Assembly: GCF_001570985.1 (NCBI RefSeq)
Contig: NZ_BCSS01000017.1
Location: forward strand, 1 to 64,000
Source: Janibacter limosus NBRC 16128
GTDB taxonomy: Bacteria > Actinomycetota > Actinomycetes > Actinomycetales > Dermatophilaceae
Direction of reading: 5' to 3'
DNA: 64,000 bases
The notes under the pieces were generated by a model, which saw nothing but the letters and a program-made list of their open reading frames with translations, made no database searches and had not been told where the DNA came from. The translations under genes were made by a program, and so were the position numbers. Shown here one piece after another: positions 1 to 8,369 of the stretch; positions within the stretch are counted from its first letter, which is position 1, and each line of letters opens with the position of its first letter.

Positions 1-639
1 CGCCGCGCAGGCCGCACCGGGCCCGCCCGCGTGACCGGCGACGACCTGCGGCACGCGATCACCCGCGGCCGCGAGGCCAACCTCGTGCTGCTCGCCGTCG
101 ATGCGTCCGGCTCGATGGCTGCCCGCAAGCGGATGGGCGAGGTCAAGACCGCCGTGCTCTCGCTGCTCCTGGACGCCTACCAGCGGCGCGACCGGGTGGG
201 CCTCGTGACATTCCGTGGCACCGGGGCCGAGGTCGCCCTCCCGCCCACCTCGTCGGTGGACGCAGCCGCAGCACGCCTCGCCGAGCTGCCGCACGGCGGC
301 CGGACGCCACTGGCGGAGGGCCTCACGGAGGTCGCCAGAGTCGTTGCGAGAGAACGCATCCGGGACCGCAACCAACGCGCTCTCGTCATCATCGTCACCG
401 ACGGTCGGGCCACCGCCGGCGACGACGCGCTCGCCCGCGCCCAGCGCATCGCGGACGCCTGGGGGCACACCGCGGACACCGTCGTCGTCGACTGCGAGTC
501 CGGCCGCTTCCGCATGGGACTGGCAGCCGACCTCGCCCACCGGATGGGCGCCGAGCACATCGCCCTCGAGCAGGTCGCCGCGAGCGGCCTCGTCGAGATC
601 GTCACCGACCGCACCACCTCACGCAGGAGCGCCGCCTGA
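1..639 (+). CDS. Magnesium-chelatase-type ATPase, C-terminal VWA domain (5' partial)
   Basis: The reading frame is open to the first base of the window, so this is the 3' end of a larger gene; the GTG at base 31 is internal. An Arg/Gly-rich stretch (RRAGRTGPAR) is followed by a von Willebrand A domain. The metal-ion-dependent adhesion site is complete: DASGSM around base 100, the Thr of GRTPL, and VTDGRAT. This is the ChlD/BchD half of the fused AAA-VWA proteins that actinobacteria keep next to cobO and cobB (Rv2850c in M. tuberculosis), where a role in inserting cobalt or another metal into the corrin ring is suspected but not proven for this gene. Its stop shares one base with the cobO start, so it is cotranscribed with the cobalamin genes. 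Confidence 0.88.
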   Translation, partial: RRAGRTGPARVTGDDLRHAITRGREANLVLLAVDASGSMAARKRMGEVKTAVLSLLLDAYQRRDRVGLVTFRGTGAEVALPPTSSVDAAAARLAELPHGGRTPLAEGLTEVARVVARERIRDRNQRALVIIVTDGRATAGDDALARAQRIADAWGHTADTVVVDCESGRFRMGLAADLAHRMGAEHIALEQVAASGLVEIVTDRTTSRRSAA

Positions 640-1253
640 TGGCACAGGGACAGACCCCCGTCACCCCCAAGGACGGGCTCACCACGCGGCTGCGCCGCAA
701 CCGACCGCTCGTCGTCGTCCACGGAGGCACCGGCAAGGGCAAGTCGACCGCAGCCTTCGGCTTGGCCCTGCGCGGCTGGAACCAGGGCTGGGCGATCGGT
801 GTCTTCCAGTTCGTCAAGTCCGCCAAGTGGCGCATCGGCGAGGAGGAGGTCTACAAGACCCTCGGCCGCGTCCACGAGGAGACCGGCGAAGGGGGCCCCG
901 TCGAGTGGCACAAGATGGGTTCCGGCTGGTCGTGGTCGCGCAAGCCCGGCAGCGAGGAGGACCACGCTGCCGACGCCCGTGAGGGCTGGGCCGAGATCAA
1001 GCGTCGTCTGGCCGCCGAGACGCACACCGTCTACGTGCTCGACGAGTTCACCTATGTCATGAAGTGGGGCTGGGTCGAGCTCGACGACGTCATCGACACG
1101 CTCACCCACCGCCCCGGCTACCAGCACGTGATCATCACCGGTCGCGACCCGCACCCGCGCCTGCTCGAGATCGCCGATGTCGCGACCGAGATGACCAAGA
1201 TCAAGCACCCCTTCGACCAGGGGCAAAAGGGCCAGAAGGGCATCGAGTGGTGA
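639..1253 (+). CDS. cobO: Cob(I)yrinic acid a,c-diamide adenosyltransferase
   Basis: 204 residues, normal for CobO/BtuR. It transfers the 5'-deoxyadenosyl group of ATP to the cobalt of the corrinoid in the cytoplasm. The P-loop GGTGKGKST lies near residues 30-38, preceded by the beta strand PLVVVH. The family segment VYVLDEFTYVMKWGW (around residues 131-145) and the late ITGRDPHP motif are both present. The ATG overlaps the chelatase stop (TGATG), and the stop overlaps the GTG start of the next gene, which indicates translational coupling in one cobalamin operon. There is nothing unusual in length or motifs. Confidence 0.96.
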   Translation: MAQGQTPVTPKDGLTTRLRRNRPLVVVHGGTGKGKSTAAFGLALRGWNQGWAIGVFQFVKSAKWRIGEEEVYKTLGRVHEETGEGGPVEWHKMGSGWSWSRKPGSEEDHAADAREGWAEIKRRLAAETHTVYVLDEFTYVMKWGWVELDDVIDTLTHRPGYQHVIITGRDPHPRLLEIADVATEMTKIKHPFDQGQKGQKGIEW

Positions 1254-3796
1254 CTCTCCCCCGGGTGCTCGTCGCGGCACCCGCATCGGGGCACGGCAAG
1301 ACGACGATCGCGGTGGGGATCATGGCGGCGCTGTCCCGCCGAGGACTCACCGTCGCACCGGCGAAGGTCGGCCCCGACTACATCGACCCCGGCTACCACG
1401 CCCTGGCGACCGGGCGACCCAGCCGCACCCTGGACCCGTGGCTCGTCGGCGAAGGGAGGGTCGCCCCCCTCCTCCTGCGCGGCGCCACATACCCGACGGT
1501 GGCGGACATCGCGGTCCTCGAGGGCGTCATGGGCCTGATGGACGGGCGACTCGGGACCGATGGCTTCGCCTCCAGCGCGCACGTCGCCGCCCTGACCCGC
1601 ACGCCCGTCGTGCTCGTCGTCGACATCAGCTCGACCTCGCGCACGGTGGCCGCGACCGTCCACGGCCTGGCGACCATCGACCCCGCCCTCGACGTCGTCG
1701 GCGTCGTGCTCAACAAGGCCGGCACCCCACGCCACGGCGACGAGGCCCGCCGCGCGGTCGAGTCCGTCGGCGTGCCGGTGTGGGGTGTCCTCCCGCGCGA
1801 TGCCGCCATGCACGTGCCCTCACGTCACCTCGGGCTCGTCCCTGCGGCGGAGCGCGGGGAGGCCGCCGCGACCCTCGACCACATCGCCGCCGTCGCCGAG
1901 GAGCACCTCGACCTCGACGCCTTCCTCGCCGCCGCCGCGACGGCACCCGCGCTCGACACCGAGCCGTGGGACCCGACCACGGCCCTCACGCTCCCTGAGG
2001 AGTTTGCGCAGCAAGCGTCTCGAAGGGAGTCCCCCGTCATCGCCGTCGCCGGCGGGCGGGCCTTCACCTTCCGCTACCCCGAGACGGTCGAGCTCCTGGA
2101 GGCTGCGGGTGCGCAGGTCGTCGAGCTCGACCCAGCGTGCGACGCCACCCTGCCGGACGGCATCCAGGGCCTCTACCTCGGCGGCGGCTTCCCCGAGGTG
2201 CATGCCCGCACGCTGGCGACCAACCGCCCTCTCGTGCACCAGATCCGGGCCGCGATCGCGGACGGGATGCCGACCGTCGCCGAGTGCGCCGGGATGCTCT
2301 ACCTCGCCGCGACGCTCGACGACCACCCGATGGTCGGCGCGCTCCCGGCGCGCACCGCGATGGGACGTCGCCTCACCCTGGGCTACCGCGAGGCGACCTC
2401 GCTCGTGGACTCGGTCCTCGGCCCGGCAGGCACCCGGGTCACGGGTCACGAGTTCCACCGGACCACCACCGCCCCCTCTGCCGGCGCCCCCGCCGCCTGG
2501 GACCTGGACGGTCGCACCGAAGGCTTCGCGCTCGACCCCGCCGGCACCGGTCGCGCGACCCTCGTCGCGTCCTACCTGCACACCCACTGGGCCGGCTCGC
2601 CTGCGGTGACCGCCGCCTTCGTCGAAGCCGCCGCCACCTGGGAAGTCCCGCAGAGGCAGGACCCGCGTGGCTGGCGTGCGGAAGACCCGCGTGGCTGGAG
2701 CGGACGAGGATCGGGAGGTGTGGCCCCAGGTGCTACCCGTACCCGGTCCGCGTCCTTGCCGGACGAGGTCGCGGACCCCCTTCGTCACCATGGGGATGTC
2801 GAGGTGTCGGGCGATCTCGTCGATCTCGCGGTCAACGTGCGGCTCACGCAGCCGCCCGTCTGGCTGGCCTCCGCCCTCGCTGACGAGCTGAGCTCGGTCG
2901 CTGCGTACCCCGACGCGACGGGGGCTCGCGATGCGCTGGCTGCTCGTCATGGACTGTCGCGCGAGCAGGTGCTGCCGACGAGTGGTGGGGCTGAGGCCTT
3001 CACGCTGCTGGCCCGGGCGCTGACACCTCGGGATGCGGTGGTCGTGCACCCACAGTTCACGGAGCCGGAGGCCGCGCTGCGGGCCGCCGGCCACGACGTC
3101 CGGCGGATGCTGCTGCGACCGGAAGACGGCTTCGCCCTCACGAGCGCCGCGATCGAGCGGATCGGCGACGCGGACCTCGTCGTCATCGGCAACCCGACCA
3201 ACCCGACGGGTGTGCTCCACCCGGCCGAAGCGATCCGCTCACTCGTGCGACCCGGGCGGGTCGTGCTCGTCGACGAGGCCTTCATCGACGCGGTACCCGG
3301 CGAGCGCGAGTCGCTCCTGCCCGGCGACCTCACCGGCGTGCTCGTCGTGCGCTCGCTCACCAAGACCTGGGCCGTGGCCGGCATCCGCGCCGGCTACCTC
3401 GCCGGCGACCCCGACCTGGTGGCCATGCTCGCGGCGCACCAACCGCACTGGTCGGTCGGCTCGCTCGCGCTGCGCGTCATGATCGAGACCGCCGCCCCGC
3501 ACGCCTTGGCAGAGGCCGAGCGAGCCGCCGACGAGCTCGCCGCGTGGCGGACCCACCTGACCTCAGGGCTGCGAGCCCTGGCCATCCCGACAGGGGGCAG
3601 CGACGCCCCCTTCGTCCTGGCGCAGGTGGGTGACGGTGTGCACACCGCACTGCGCGAATCGGGTTGGGCGGTCCGCAGGGGAGATACTTTCCCCGGGCTC
3701 GACCCCACGTGGGTGAGGATCGCCGTCCGTGACCCACACACCATCGACGGGCTGCTGCGAGAGCTGACCCACCTGCTCCACCGGAGGACCGCATGA
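1250..3796 (+). CDS. cobB: Fused cobyrinate a,c-diamide synthase / CobC-type PLP enzyme
   Basis: The start is the GTG at 1250, overlapping the cobO stop; the frame is open further upstream but that part is cobO shadow. Residues 1-470 are CobB: P-loop ASGHGKTT near residue 10, then a class I amidotransferase domain with GLYLGGGFPEVHA, the nucleophile Cys in AECAGMLYLA and the closing SYLHTHW. It amidates the a and c side chains of cobyrinate using ATP and glutamine. Residues 520-848 are a fold-type I aminotransferase of the Rv2231c/CobC kind: HGDVEV and LAVNVR at its start, NPTNPTG, VDEAF, and the PLP lysine in SLTKTWAVAG. That domain is expected to supply aminopropanol phosphate from threonine phosphate. 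No stop or convincing internal start separates the two halves. The linker (about bases 2650-2790) is low-complexity and carries repeats. Confidence 0.9.
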   Translation: MTLPRVLVAAPASGHGKTTIAVGIMAALSRRGLTVAPAKVGPDYIDPGYHALATGRPSRTLDPWLVGEGRVAPLLLRGATYPTVADIAVLEGVMGLMDGRLGTDGFASSAHVAALTRTPVVLVVDISSTSRTVAATVHGLATIDPALDVVGVVLNKAGTPRHGDEARRAVESVGVPVWGVLPRDAAMHVPSRHLGLVPAAERGEAAATLDHIAAVAEEHLDLDAFLAAAATAPALDTEPWDPTTALTLPEEFAQQASRRESPVIAVAGGRAFTFRYPETVELLEAAGAQVVELDPACDATLPDGIQGLYLGGGFPEVHARTLATNRPLVHQIRAAIADGMPTVAECAGMLYLAATLDDHPMVGALPARTAMGRRLTLGYREATSLVDSVLGPAGTRVTGHEFHRTTTAPSAGAPAAWDLDGRTEGFALDPAGTGRATLVASYLHTHWAGSPAVTAAFVEAAATWEVPQRQDPRGWRAEDPRGWSGRGSGGVAPGATRTRSASLPDEVADPLRHHGDVEVSGDLVDLAVNVRLTQPPVWLASALADELSSVAAYPDATGARDALAARHGLSREQVLPTSGGAEAFTLLARALTPRDAVVVHPQFTEPEAALRAAGHDVRRMLLRPEDGFALTSAAIERIGDADLVVIGNPTNPTGVLHPAEAIRSLVRPGRVVLVDEAFIDAVPGERESLLPGDLTGVLVVRSLTKTWAVAGIRAGYLAGDPDLVAMLAAHQPHWSVGSLALRVMIETAAPHALAEAERAADELAAWRTHLTSGLRALAIPTGGSDAPFVLAQVGDGVHTALRESGWAVRRGDTFPGLDPTWVRIAVRDPHTIDGLLRELTHLLHRRTA
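1991..2029. repeat. Palindromic repeat-like insert inside cobB
   Basis: CTCCCT (1991-1996) pairs with AGGGAG (2024-2029) around a core containing TTTGC-GCA-GCAAG and GTCTCGA. It is translated as LPEEFAQQASRRES, using codons that are rare here (TTT, CAA, TCT, CGA, AGG). It sits exactly between the CobB ATPase domain and the amidotransferase domain, where extra residues are tolerated. The TTCGAGAC core (reverse strand) also occurs in the DUF6421 gene at 28142-28172. Confidence 0.5.
2660..2777 (+). repeat. Repeat-bearing linker between the CobB and CobC domains
   Basis: A 15-base direct repeat, GACCCGCGTGGCTGG, occurs at 2660 and 2684 (24-base, in-frame period, read as DPRGW twice). About 60 bases on, GGTCCGCG (2745-2752) and CGCGGACC (2770-2777) form a perfect 8-bp inverted repeat around a second small stem (GTCC/GGAC). 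Such structure is typical of intergenic DNA, yet here it is translated. Confidence 0.55.
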
Positions 3797-4551
3797 CCGA
3801 CGCCACCCCCACGTCCACCGGACGAGTCCTGCTCGTCGGCGGAGGCCCCGGCGACCCCGGTCTGCTCACCGTCGCCGGCCGTGACGCCCTGATCGCCGCC
3901 GATGTCGTCGTCACCGACCGTCTCGCCCCCCTCGCCGCGATCGCCGAGCACGCTCCGCAGGCCGAGGTCATCCACGTCGGCAAGATCCCGCGCGGCGAGT
4001 TCACCCCCCAGGAGCGGATCAACGAGCTGCTCGTCGAGCACGCCCGCGCCGGCAAGGTCGTCGTGCGGCTCAAGGGCGGCGACGGGTACCTCTTCGGTCG
4101 GGGTGGCGAGGAGTGGCAGCACTGCACCGCCGCCGGGATCCCCGTCGACATCGTGCCGGGCGTCTCCTCCGCCTTCTCCGTCCCCGCGCTCGCCGGCATC
4201 CCCGTCACCCACCGCGGCCTGTCCCAAGGCGTCGCGGTCGTCTCCGGGCACGTCGCTCCCGCCGACCCGCGCAGCGAGGTCGACTGGGCGGCGCTGGCCA
4301 CCTCGCGCCTCACGATCGTCATCCTCATGGGGGTCGCGACCCTCGGGTCGATCGCCGAGGCACTCATCGCGGCCGGCTTGCCCGCCGACACCCCCGCCGC
4401 ATGCATCGCCGACGGTGCCAGCCCGCAGCAGCGCACGGTGCGCGCCGCCCTCTCCGACATCGCCGCCACCGCCGACGCGGGGGGCTTCGCTCCCCCGGCC
4501 ATCACCGTCGTCGGTGACGTCGTCGACGCGCTCGAGGTCACCTCGTCATGA
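3793..4551 (+). CDS. cobA: Uroporphyrinogen-III C-methyltransferase (SUMT)
   Basis: 252 residues, a single methyltransferase domain without the CysG oxidase or HemD fusions. It makes precorrin-2 from uroporphyrinogen III with two SAM. The SAM-binding GGGPGDPGLLT motif is near residue 17, VVRLKGGDGYLFGRGGEE near residue 90, and VPGVSSAFSVPALAGIPVTHRG near residue 117, all in the family order. The ATG overlaps the stop of the preceding gene (ATGA), and its own stop overlaps cobS in the same way. This is the branch-point enzyme for the corrin pathway and possibly also for siroheme in this organism. Confidence 0.94.
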   Translation: MTDATPTSTGRVLLVGGGPGDPGLLTVAGRDALIAADVVVTDRLAPLAAIAEHAPQAEVIHVGKIPRGEFTPQERINELLVEHARAGKVVVRLKGGDGYLFGRGGEEWQHCTAAGIPVDIVPGVSSAFSVPALAGIPVTHRGLSQGVAVVSGHVAPADPRSEVDWAALATSRLTIVILMGVATLGSIAEALIAAGLPADTPAACIADGASPQQRTVRAALSDIAATADAGGFAPPAITVVGDVVDALEVTSS

Positions 4552-5369
4552 GCCTCGGCGAGGGCATGCGGCTGGCGACGGGTACCTTCACCCGGCGCAC
4601 GAGCGGGCCGGTCAGCGTCACCCCGCAGACCGCCCGGTCGGCACTGCTCCTCGCGCCCGTGGCCGTCCTGCCGCTCGCTCTGCAGGTCACCCTCATCAGT
4701 GCGAGCGTCGAGCTCGGTGTCCCTCCCCTCGTCGCCGCCGGCGCTGCGCTCGCGGTCCTGGCCCACGGCTCACGGGCCATGCACCTCGACGGCCTCGCCG
4801 ACACGGTGGACGGGCTCGGTGCGGGGCTGGGCAAGGACCCTCTCGAGGTCATGCGCCGGGGCGATGTCGGCCCGATGGGCGCGGTCGCGCTCGTCCTCGT
4901 GCTGCTCGTCCAGGTGGGTGCCATCACCGCGCTTCTCGGCTCCGGGTGGCGTGGTGCCCTCCTCGTCGGGGCCGCGGTCATCGCCTCACGCGCAGCGGCC
5001 GCGGTCGTCTGCGGTCGCGGGCAGCGCACCGCCGCTGGATCGCGTCTTGGGGCCGCCTTCGTCGGGACCATCCCCTTCGCTGCGGCTGCGCTGCTCACCC
5101 TCGTCGTCGCCGCGGTGCTCGTGGCTGCCGTCTCCCCCATGGTCGTCGTGCTGCGCCCTGACGCCCTTGGCGACTCGTCCACTCCCCTGTGGCTGACGAC
5201 CCGCATGCTCCTCGTCACCGCACTGGCTGCGCCGATCGCCATGCTTGCGGCGGTCCGGGTGCGGGACAAGGCCGCTCGTGTCATCGGCGGGGTCAACGGT
5301 GATGTCATCGGCGCGGGCGTCGAAGTCGCCCTCACGGTCGTCCTCGTCCTGCTCACGGTGGCCTGGTGA
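4548..5369 (+). CDS. cobS: Adenosylcobinamide-GDP ribazoletransferase (cobalamin synthase)
   Basis: 273 residues, a polytopic membrane protein with several Ala/Leu/Val-rich segments. It joins GDP-cobinamide to alpha-ribazole (phosphate), the last assembly step of cobalamin. The family signature HLDGLADTVDGLGAG lies near residues 80-94 and is followed by LEVMRRGDVGPMGAVAL; the Asp-rich first motif is the presumed metal/substrate site. Start ATG overlaps the cobA stop, and its stop overlaps the cobU start. Confidence 0.94.
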   Translation: MSLGEGMRLATGTFTRRTSGPVSVTPQTARSALLLAPVAVLPLALQVTLISASVELGVPPLVAAGAALAVLAHGSRAMHLDGLADTVDGLGAGLGKDPLEVMRRGDVGPMGAVALVLVLLVQVGAITALLGSGWRGALLVGAAVIASRAAAAVVCGRGQRTAAGSRLGAAFVGTIPFAAAALLTLVVAAVLVAAVSPMVVVLRPDALGDSSTPLWLTTRMLLVTALAAPIAMLAAVRVRDKAARVIGGVNGDVIGAGVEVALTVVLVLLTVAW

Positions 5370-5917
5370 CCATGCGGCACCTCGTCACCGGCGGCGTCCG
5401 CTCGGGCAAGTCCCGCCACGCGGAGGCCCTCCTCCTGCCACCGCACGTGTCACCCGACGCCACCGTCACCTACCTGGCCACGGGGCCGCAGAGCGATGAC
5501 GCGGACTGGAGGGCACGGGTCGACGCGCACCGGTCCCGCCGCCCTGCATCGTGGCGCACGGTCGAGAGCACGGACGCCGCGAGCGCCCTGTGGGATGCCG
5601 AGGGTCCGGTCCTGCTCGACTGCCTCGGCACCTGGCTGACCGCGCAGCTCGACGAGATGGAGGCGTGGGAGGCCCCCGAGTCGCACTGGACCGCAGCCCT
5701 CGACGAGCGCGTCACCGACCTCGAGGCTGCCTGGCTCGCCACGGACCACGTCGTCGCCGTGACCAACGAGGTCGGGTGGGGCGTGGTGTCGGAGCACCGG
5801 TCCGGGCGGATCTTCACCGATCGCCTCGGCTGGCTCAACCAGCGTCTGGCGGCCTCCGCCGATCGGGTCGACCTCGTCGTCGCCGGGCAGGTGCTGACCA
5901 TCAAGGGTGGGGCGTGA
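5366..5917 (+). CDS. cobU: Adenosylcobinamide kinase / guanylyltransferase
   Basis: 183 residues. It phosphorylates adenosylcobinamide and then transfers GMP to it. The N-terminal Walker A is of the CobU kind, GGVRSGKSRHAE; a later LLDCLGTWLTAQL segment and VVAVTNEVGWGVV match the family. Start: GTG 5366 overlaps the cobS stop by the usual four bases; an ATG six bases on (5372) is the alternative and changes only two residues. The stop overlaps the GTG of cbiB. Confidence 0.93.
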   Translation: MTMRHLVTGGVRSGKSRHAEALLLPPHVSPDATVTYLATGPQSDDADWRARVDAHRSRRPASWRTVESTDAASALWDAEGPVLLDCLGTWLTAQLDEMEAWEAPESHWTAALDERVTDLEAAWLATDHVVAVTNEVGWGVVSEHRSGRIFTDRLGWLNQRLAASADRVDLVVAGQVLTIKGGA

Positions 5918-6867
5918 GCGTCCAACGAGGCTCCATCGCTCGGCTCGACCCCATCGCGGTCGGCCTGGTGCTCGGGTGGATCGCCGACGAGCTCGTCGGG
6001 GACCCTCGGCGTGGTCACCCGGTGGCGCTCTTCGGCCAGTGGGCCGCGTGGGTCGAGCAGCGCACGCACCGTGACTCACGTGCCGCTGGCGTCGTCACCG
6101 AGACGGTCGTCCTCACGCCCGTCGTCGCGCTCGGGCTGGCGACGAGCCGCCTGCCACCGGCTGGCCGCGCGGGCGCCACGGCGGCGCTCACCTGGGCTGC
6201 TCTCGGGGGCACGAGCCTGGGGCGCGAGGGCAGGGCAGTCCACGGCCTGCTCGTGGCCGGCGACCTGCCCGGTGCGCGACGGCGGGTGCGCAACCTCGTC
6301 GGCCGCGTCACCGATGACCTGGACCCGGACGAGGTCGCTCGAGCCGCGATCGAGTCGGTCGCGGAAAACACCTCCGACGCCGTCGTCGGCACCCTCGTGT
6401 GGGGCGCCCTCCTCGGCCCGCTCGGTGTGGTCCTGCACCGGGCTGCCAACACGCTCGACGCGATGCACGGTCACCGCACGCCGCGGTATGCCCGGTTCGG
6501 TTGGGTCGCAGCGAGGTTCGACGATGCCCTTGGTTGGCTCCCCGCTCGGGTGACGGTGCTCGTGACCGCGGTGGCCAGCCCCCTGCGTGCTCGTGAGGTC
6601 GTGCGCACCGCGCTGCGTGACGGCCGGGACCATCCGAGCCCCAACGCGGGCCCGGTCGAGGCGGGCTTTGCCGCCGCCCTCGGGATCCGGCTCGGCGGCA
6701 GGACCGTCTACGCCAGTGGCGTCGAGGACCGTGTCGTCATGGGAGCGGGACCGGCTCCGACTGCAGTCGATCTCCCCCGGACCGTCGAGCTCGCTCGCCG
6801 GGTGGGGATCATCACGCTGGTCGCGGTCGTGGGCGCGCGCCATGCCGTCAGGGCCGCACCGCGCTGA
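5914..6867 (+). CDS. cbiB: Adenosylcobinamide-phosphate synthase (CbiB/CobD)
   Basis: 317 residues from the GTG at 5914; the longer open frame upstream is only the cobU shadow. A membrane protein that attaches aminopropanol (phosphate) to adenosylcobyric acid. Family features: DELVGDPRRGHPVALFGQ at the N-terminus, VAENTSDAVVGTLVW around residue 150, HRAANTLDAMHGHR and HPSPNAGPVEAGFAAALG. Product of the CobC half of the fused gene upstream is its likely substrate. Its end overlaps the convergent cobK by 20 bases, which closes the operon. Confidence 0.94.
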   Translation: MSVQRGSIARLDPIAVGLVLGWIADELVGDPRRGHPVALFGQWAAWVEQRTHRDSRAAGVVTETVVLTPVVALGLATSRLPPAGRAGATAALTWAALGGTSLGREGRAVHGLLVAGDLPGARRRVRNLVGRVTDDLDPDEVARAAIESVAENTSDAVVGTLVWGALLGPLGVVLHRAANTLDAMHGHRTPRYARFGWVAARFDDALGWLPARVTVLVTAVASPLRAREVVRTALRDGRDHPSPNAGPVEAGFAAALGIRLGGRTVYASGVEDRVVMGAGPAPTAVDLPRTVELARRVGIITLVAVVGARHAVRAAPR

Positions 6868-7603
6868 GCGAGGTCACCCAGGTGGCTGCCGCCACGGCGT
6901 CCGCCGCCGTCGCGACCCCTGCAGCCCGCTCCGGCCTCGACACGACGACGACCGGCACACCCAGGCGGCGGGCCGCGTCGAGCTTGGCCTGCGTGTAGCG
7001 ACCGCCCGAGTCCTTGGTCAGCAGGACCGACACCCCGTGCTCGCGCATCAGGGCCTCCTCACCGGCGATGTCGAAGGGGCCGCGCGACCGCAGCACGGTC
7101 CACGCGGCCGGCAGCGGCATCTCCGGCGGCTCGACGAGTCGCACGACGACCGACCGGTCGGCCCATGCGTCGACGTGGTGGTGCAGGGTCTGACGTCCCG
7201 TCGTGACGAAGGGAGTCCCCCCCACGTCGTCCGCCGCCTCCCGCGCGGCCACGTGGCCGCCGACCCAGGTCCAGGACGCCGCATCAGGGTGGGTCCCCCA
7301 CCCGGGCCGCGCCAGGCGCAGCAAGGGCACACCGAGCGACGAGCACGCTTGTGCCGCATGGCTGCCCATCGTCGCGGCAAAGGGATGCGTCGCGTCCACG
7401 ACCGCGCTGACGTGGTGCTCGCGCAGCCACCGCGTCAACCCCTCGGCTCCCCCGAAGCCACCGATGCGCACCGGCCCCACCGGCAGCCGAGGGCGGGAGA
7501 CCCGGCCGGCCAACGAGGAGGTGAAGGGCACTCCCTTCGCCTCGAGGTGGGCAGCGAGGTCACGGGCCTCAGCGGTTCCGCCGAGGAGGAGCACGTGCGT
7601 CAT
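6848..7603 (-). CDS. cobK: Precorrin-6A reductase
   Basis: 251 residues. NADPH-dependent reduction of a double bond in precorrin-6A, in the aerobic corrin route. N-terminal LLLGGTAEARDLA is the nucleotide-binding start of the CbiJ/CobK family; VDATHPFAATMGSHAA near residue 90, TTGRQTLHHH near residue 140 and LLTKDSGGRYTQAKLDAA near residue 197 are typical. It is convergent with cbiB and overlaps it by 20 bases, and is divergent from the M50 gene. Its presence, with CobO rather than anaerobic-only enzymes, fits oxygen-dependent cobalamin synthesis; the other ring-contraction genes are not in the window. Confidence 0.93.
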   Translation of the reverse strand: MTHVLLLGGTAEARDLAAHLEAKGVPFTSSLAGRVSRPRLPVGPVRIGGFGGAEGLTRWLREHHVSAVVDATHPFAATMGSHAAQACSSLGVPLLRLARPGWGTHPDAASWTWVGGHVAAREAADDVGGTPFVTTGRQTLHHHVDAWADRSVVVRLVEPPEMPLPAAWTVLRSRGPFDIAGEEALMREHGVSVLLTKDSGGRYTQAKLDAARRLGVPVVVVSRPERAAGVATAADAVAAATWVTSLSAVRP

Positions 7604-7664
7604 CCGCCCAGAATCTCACGCCTGCCTGCACGTGCTGACAGGTTGACCACCTACGGTCACCTGC

Positions 7665-8366
7665 GTGGACCAGATCATCGACCGCCTCGCACCCGCGACC
7701 ACGGCACCAGACCTCACCGGCTGGACGCTCGTCGCGGTGCTCGTGCTCGCCGGTGTCGCCGCGACCTGGTGGCCGGCCTGGCGGGTCCTGCGGCTGGCCG
7801 TGACGCTCGTCCACGAGCTCGGTCACGCTGTCGTCGGGATGCTGTGCGGCCGGCGGTTCACCGGATTCGTCCTGCGCTCCGACATGTCCGGCCATGCCGT
7901 GACCGTCGGGCCGGCGCGCGGAGCCGGGGTCATCGCGACGACCTGGGCGGGCTACCCGGCTCCGGGCATCCTGGGCGCCGGTCTCGTCTGGCTCGCGACG
8001 TCCGGCTGGTCGGCCCCGGCCCTTGCCGTGCTCAGCGTCGGGCTCCTCGCGGCCCTGACCAGGGTGCGCTCGGCGCTCACCGGGCTCGTCGTGCTCGCGG
8101 TCATCGCCGGCACCGCGTCCCTGTGGTGGTGGGGCGACGACACGCTTCAGGCGTGGCTGCTCATCGGGGCCGGAGTCCTGCTGCTCGTCGGCGCCTGGCG
8201 TCACCTCGGGTCGATGTTGCATCGGGTCGATCCCGGGAGCGACCCGGGTGTCCTGGCCAGGGCGACGGGCATCCCCGGCCCGGTCTGGGTCGCCACATGT
8301 GTCGTCATGCTCGCCGCGGCGAGCTGGCTCGTCGTCGCCGTCGTGCGTACCGCCGTGGGAGCGTGA
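7665..8366 (+). CDS. M50B-type membrane metalloprotease
   Basis: 233 residues, hydrophobic throughout with about six predicted membrane segments. The zinc site HELGH is at about residue 47, inside a membrane-embedded helix as in site-2 proteases. The later region ATTWAGYPAPGILGAGL probably packs beside it. No PDZ domain, unlike the second M50 protein of the window (21133-22467). The substrate is unknown. Start GTG has no clear ribosome site; it follows a divergent promoter region shared with cobK (TTGACC near 7641), so a short or absent leader is possible. A DoxX-like gene follows four bases downstream. Confidence 0.8.
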   Translation: MDQIIDRLAPATTAPDLTGWTLVAVLVLAGVAATWWPAWRVLRLAVTLVHELGHAVVGMLCGRRFTGFVLRSDMSGHAVTVGPARGAGVIATTWAGYPAPGILGAGLVWLATSGWSAPALAVLSVGLLAALTRVRSALTGLVVLAVIAGTASLWWWGDDTLQAWLLIGAGVLLLVGAWRHLGSMLHRVDPGSDPGVLARATGIPGPVWVATCVVMLAAASWLVVAVVRTAVGA

Positions 8367-8369
8367 GGC

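Noticed and set aside
2667-2891. Small separate ORF between cobB and cobC
   Set aside because: It is out of frame with both domains, has no ribosome site and no family motif; it arises from the linker repeats.
1-7660. Cobalamin riboswitch for the cobalamin operon
   Set aside because: The operon's first gene is cut by the left edge and genes within overlap, leaving no leader. No B12-box-like sequence was seen upstream of cobK or the M50 gene.
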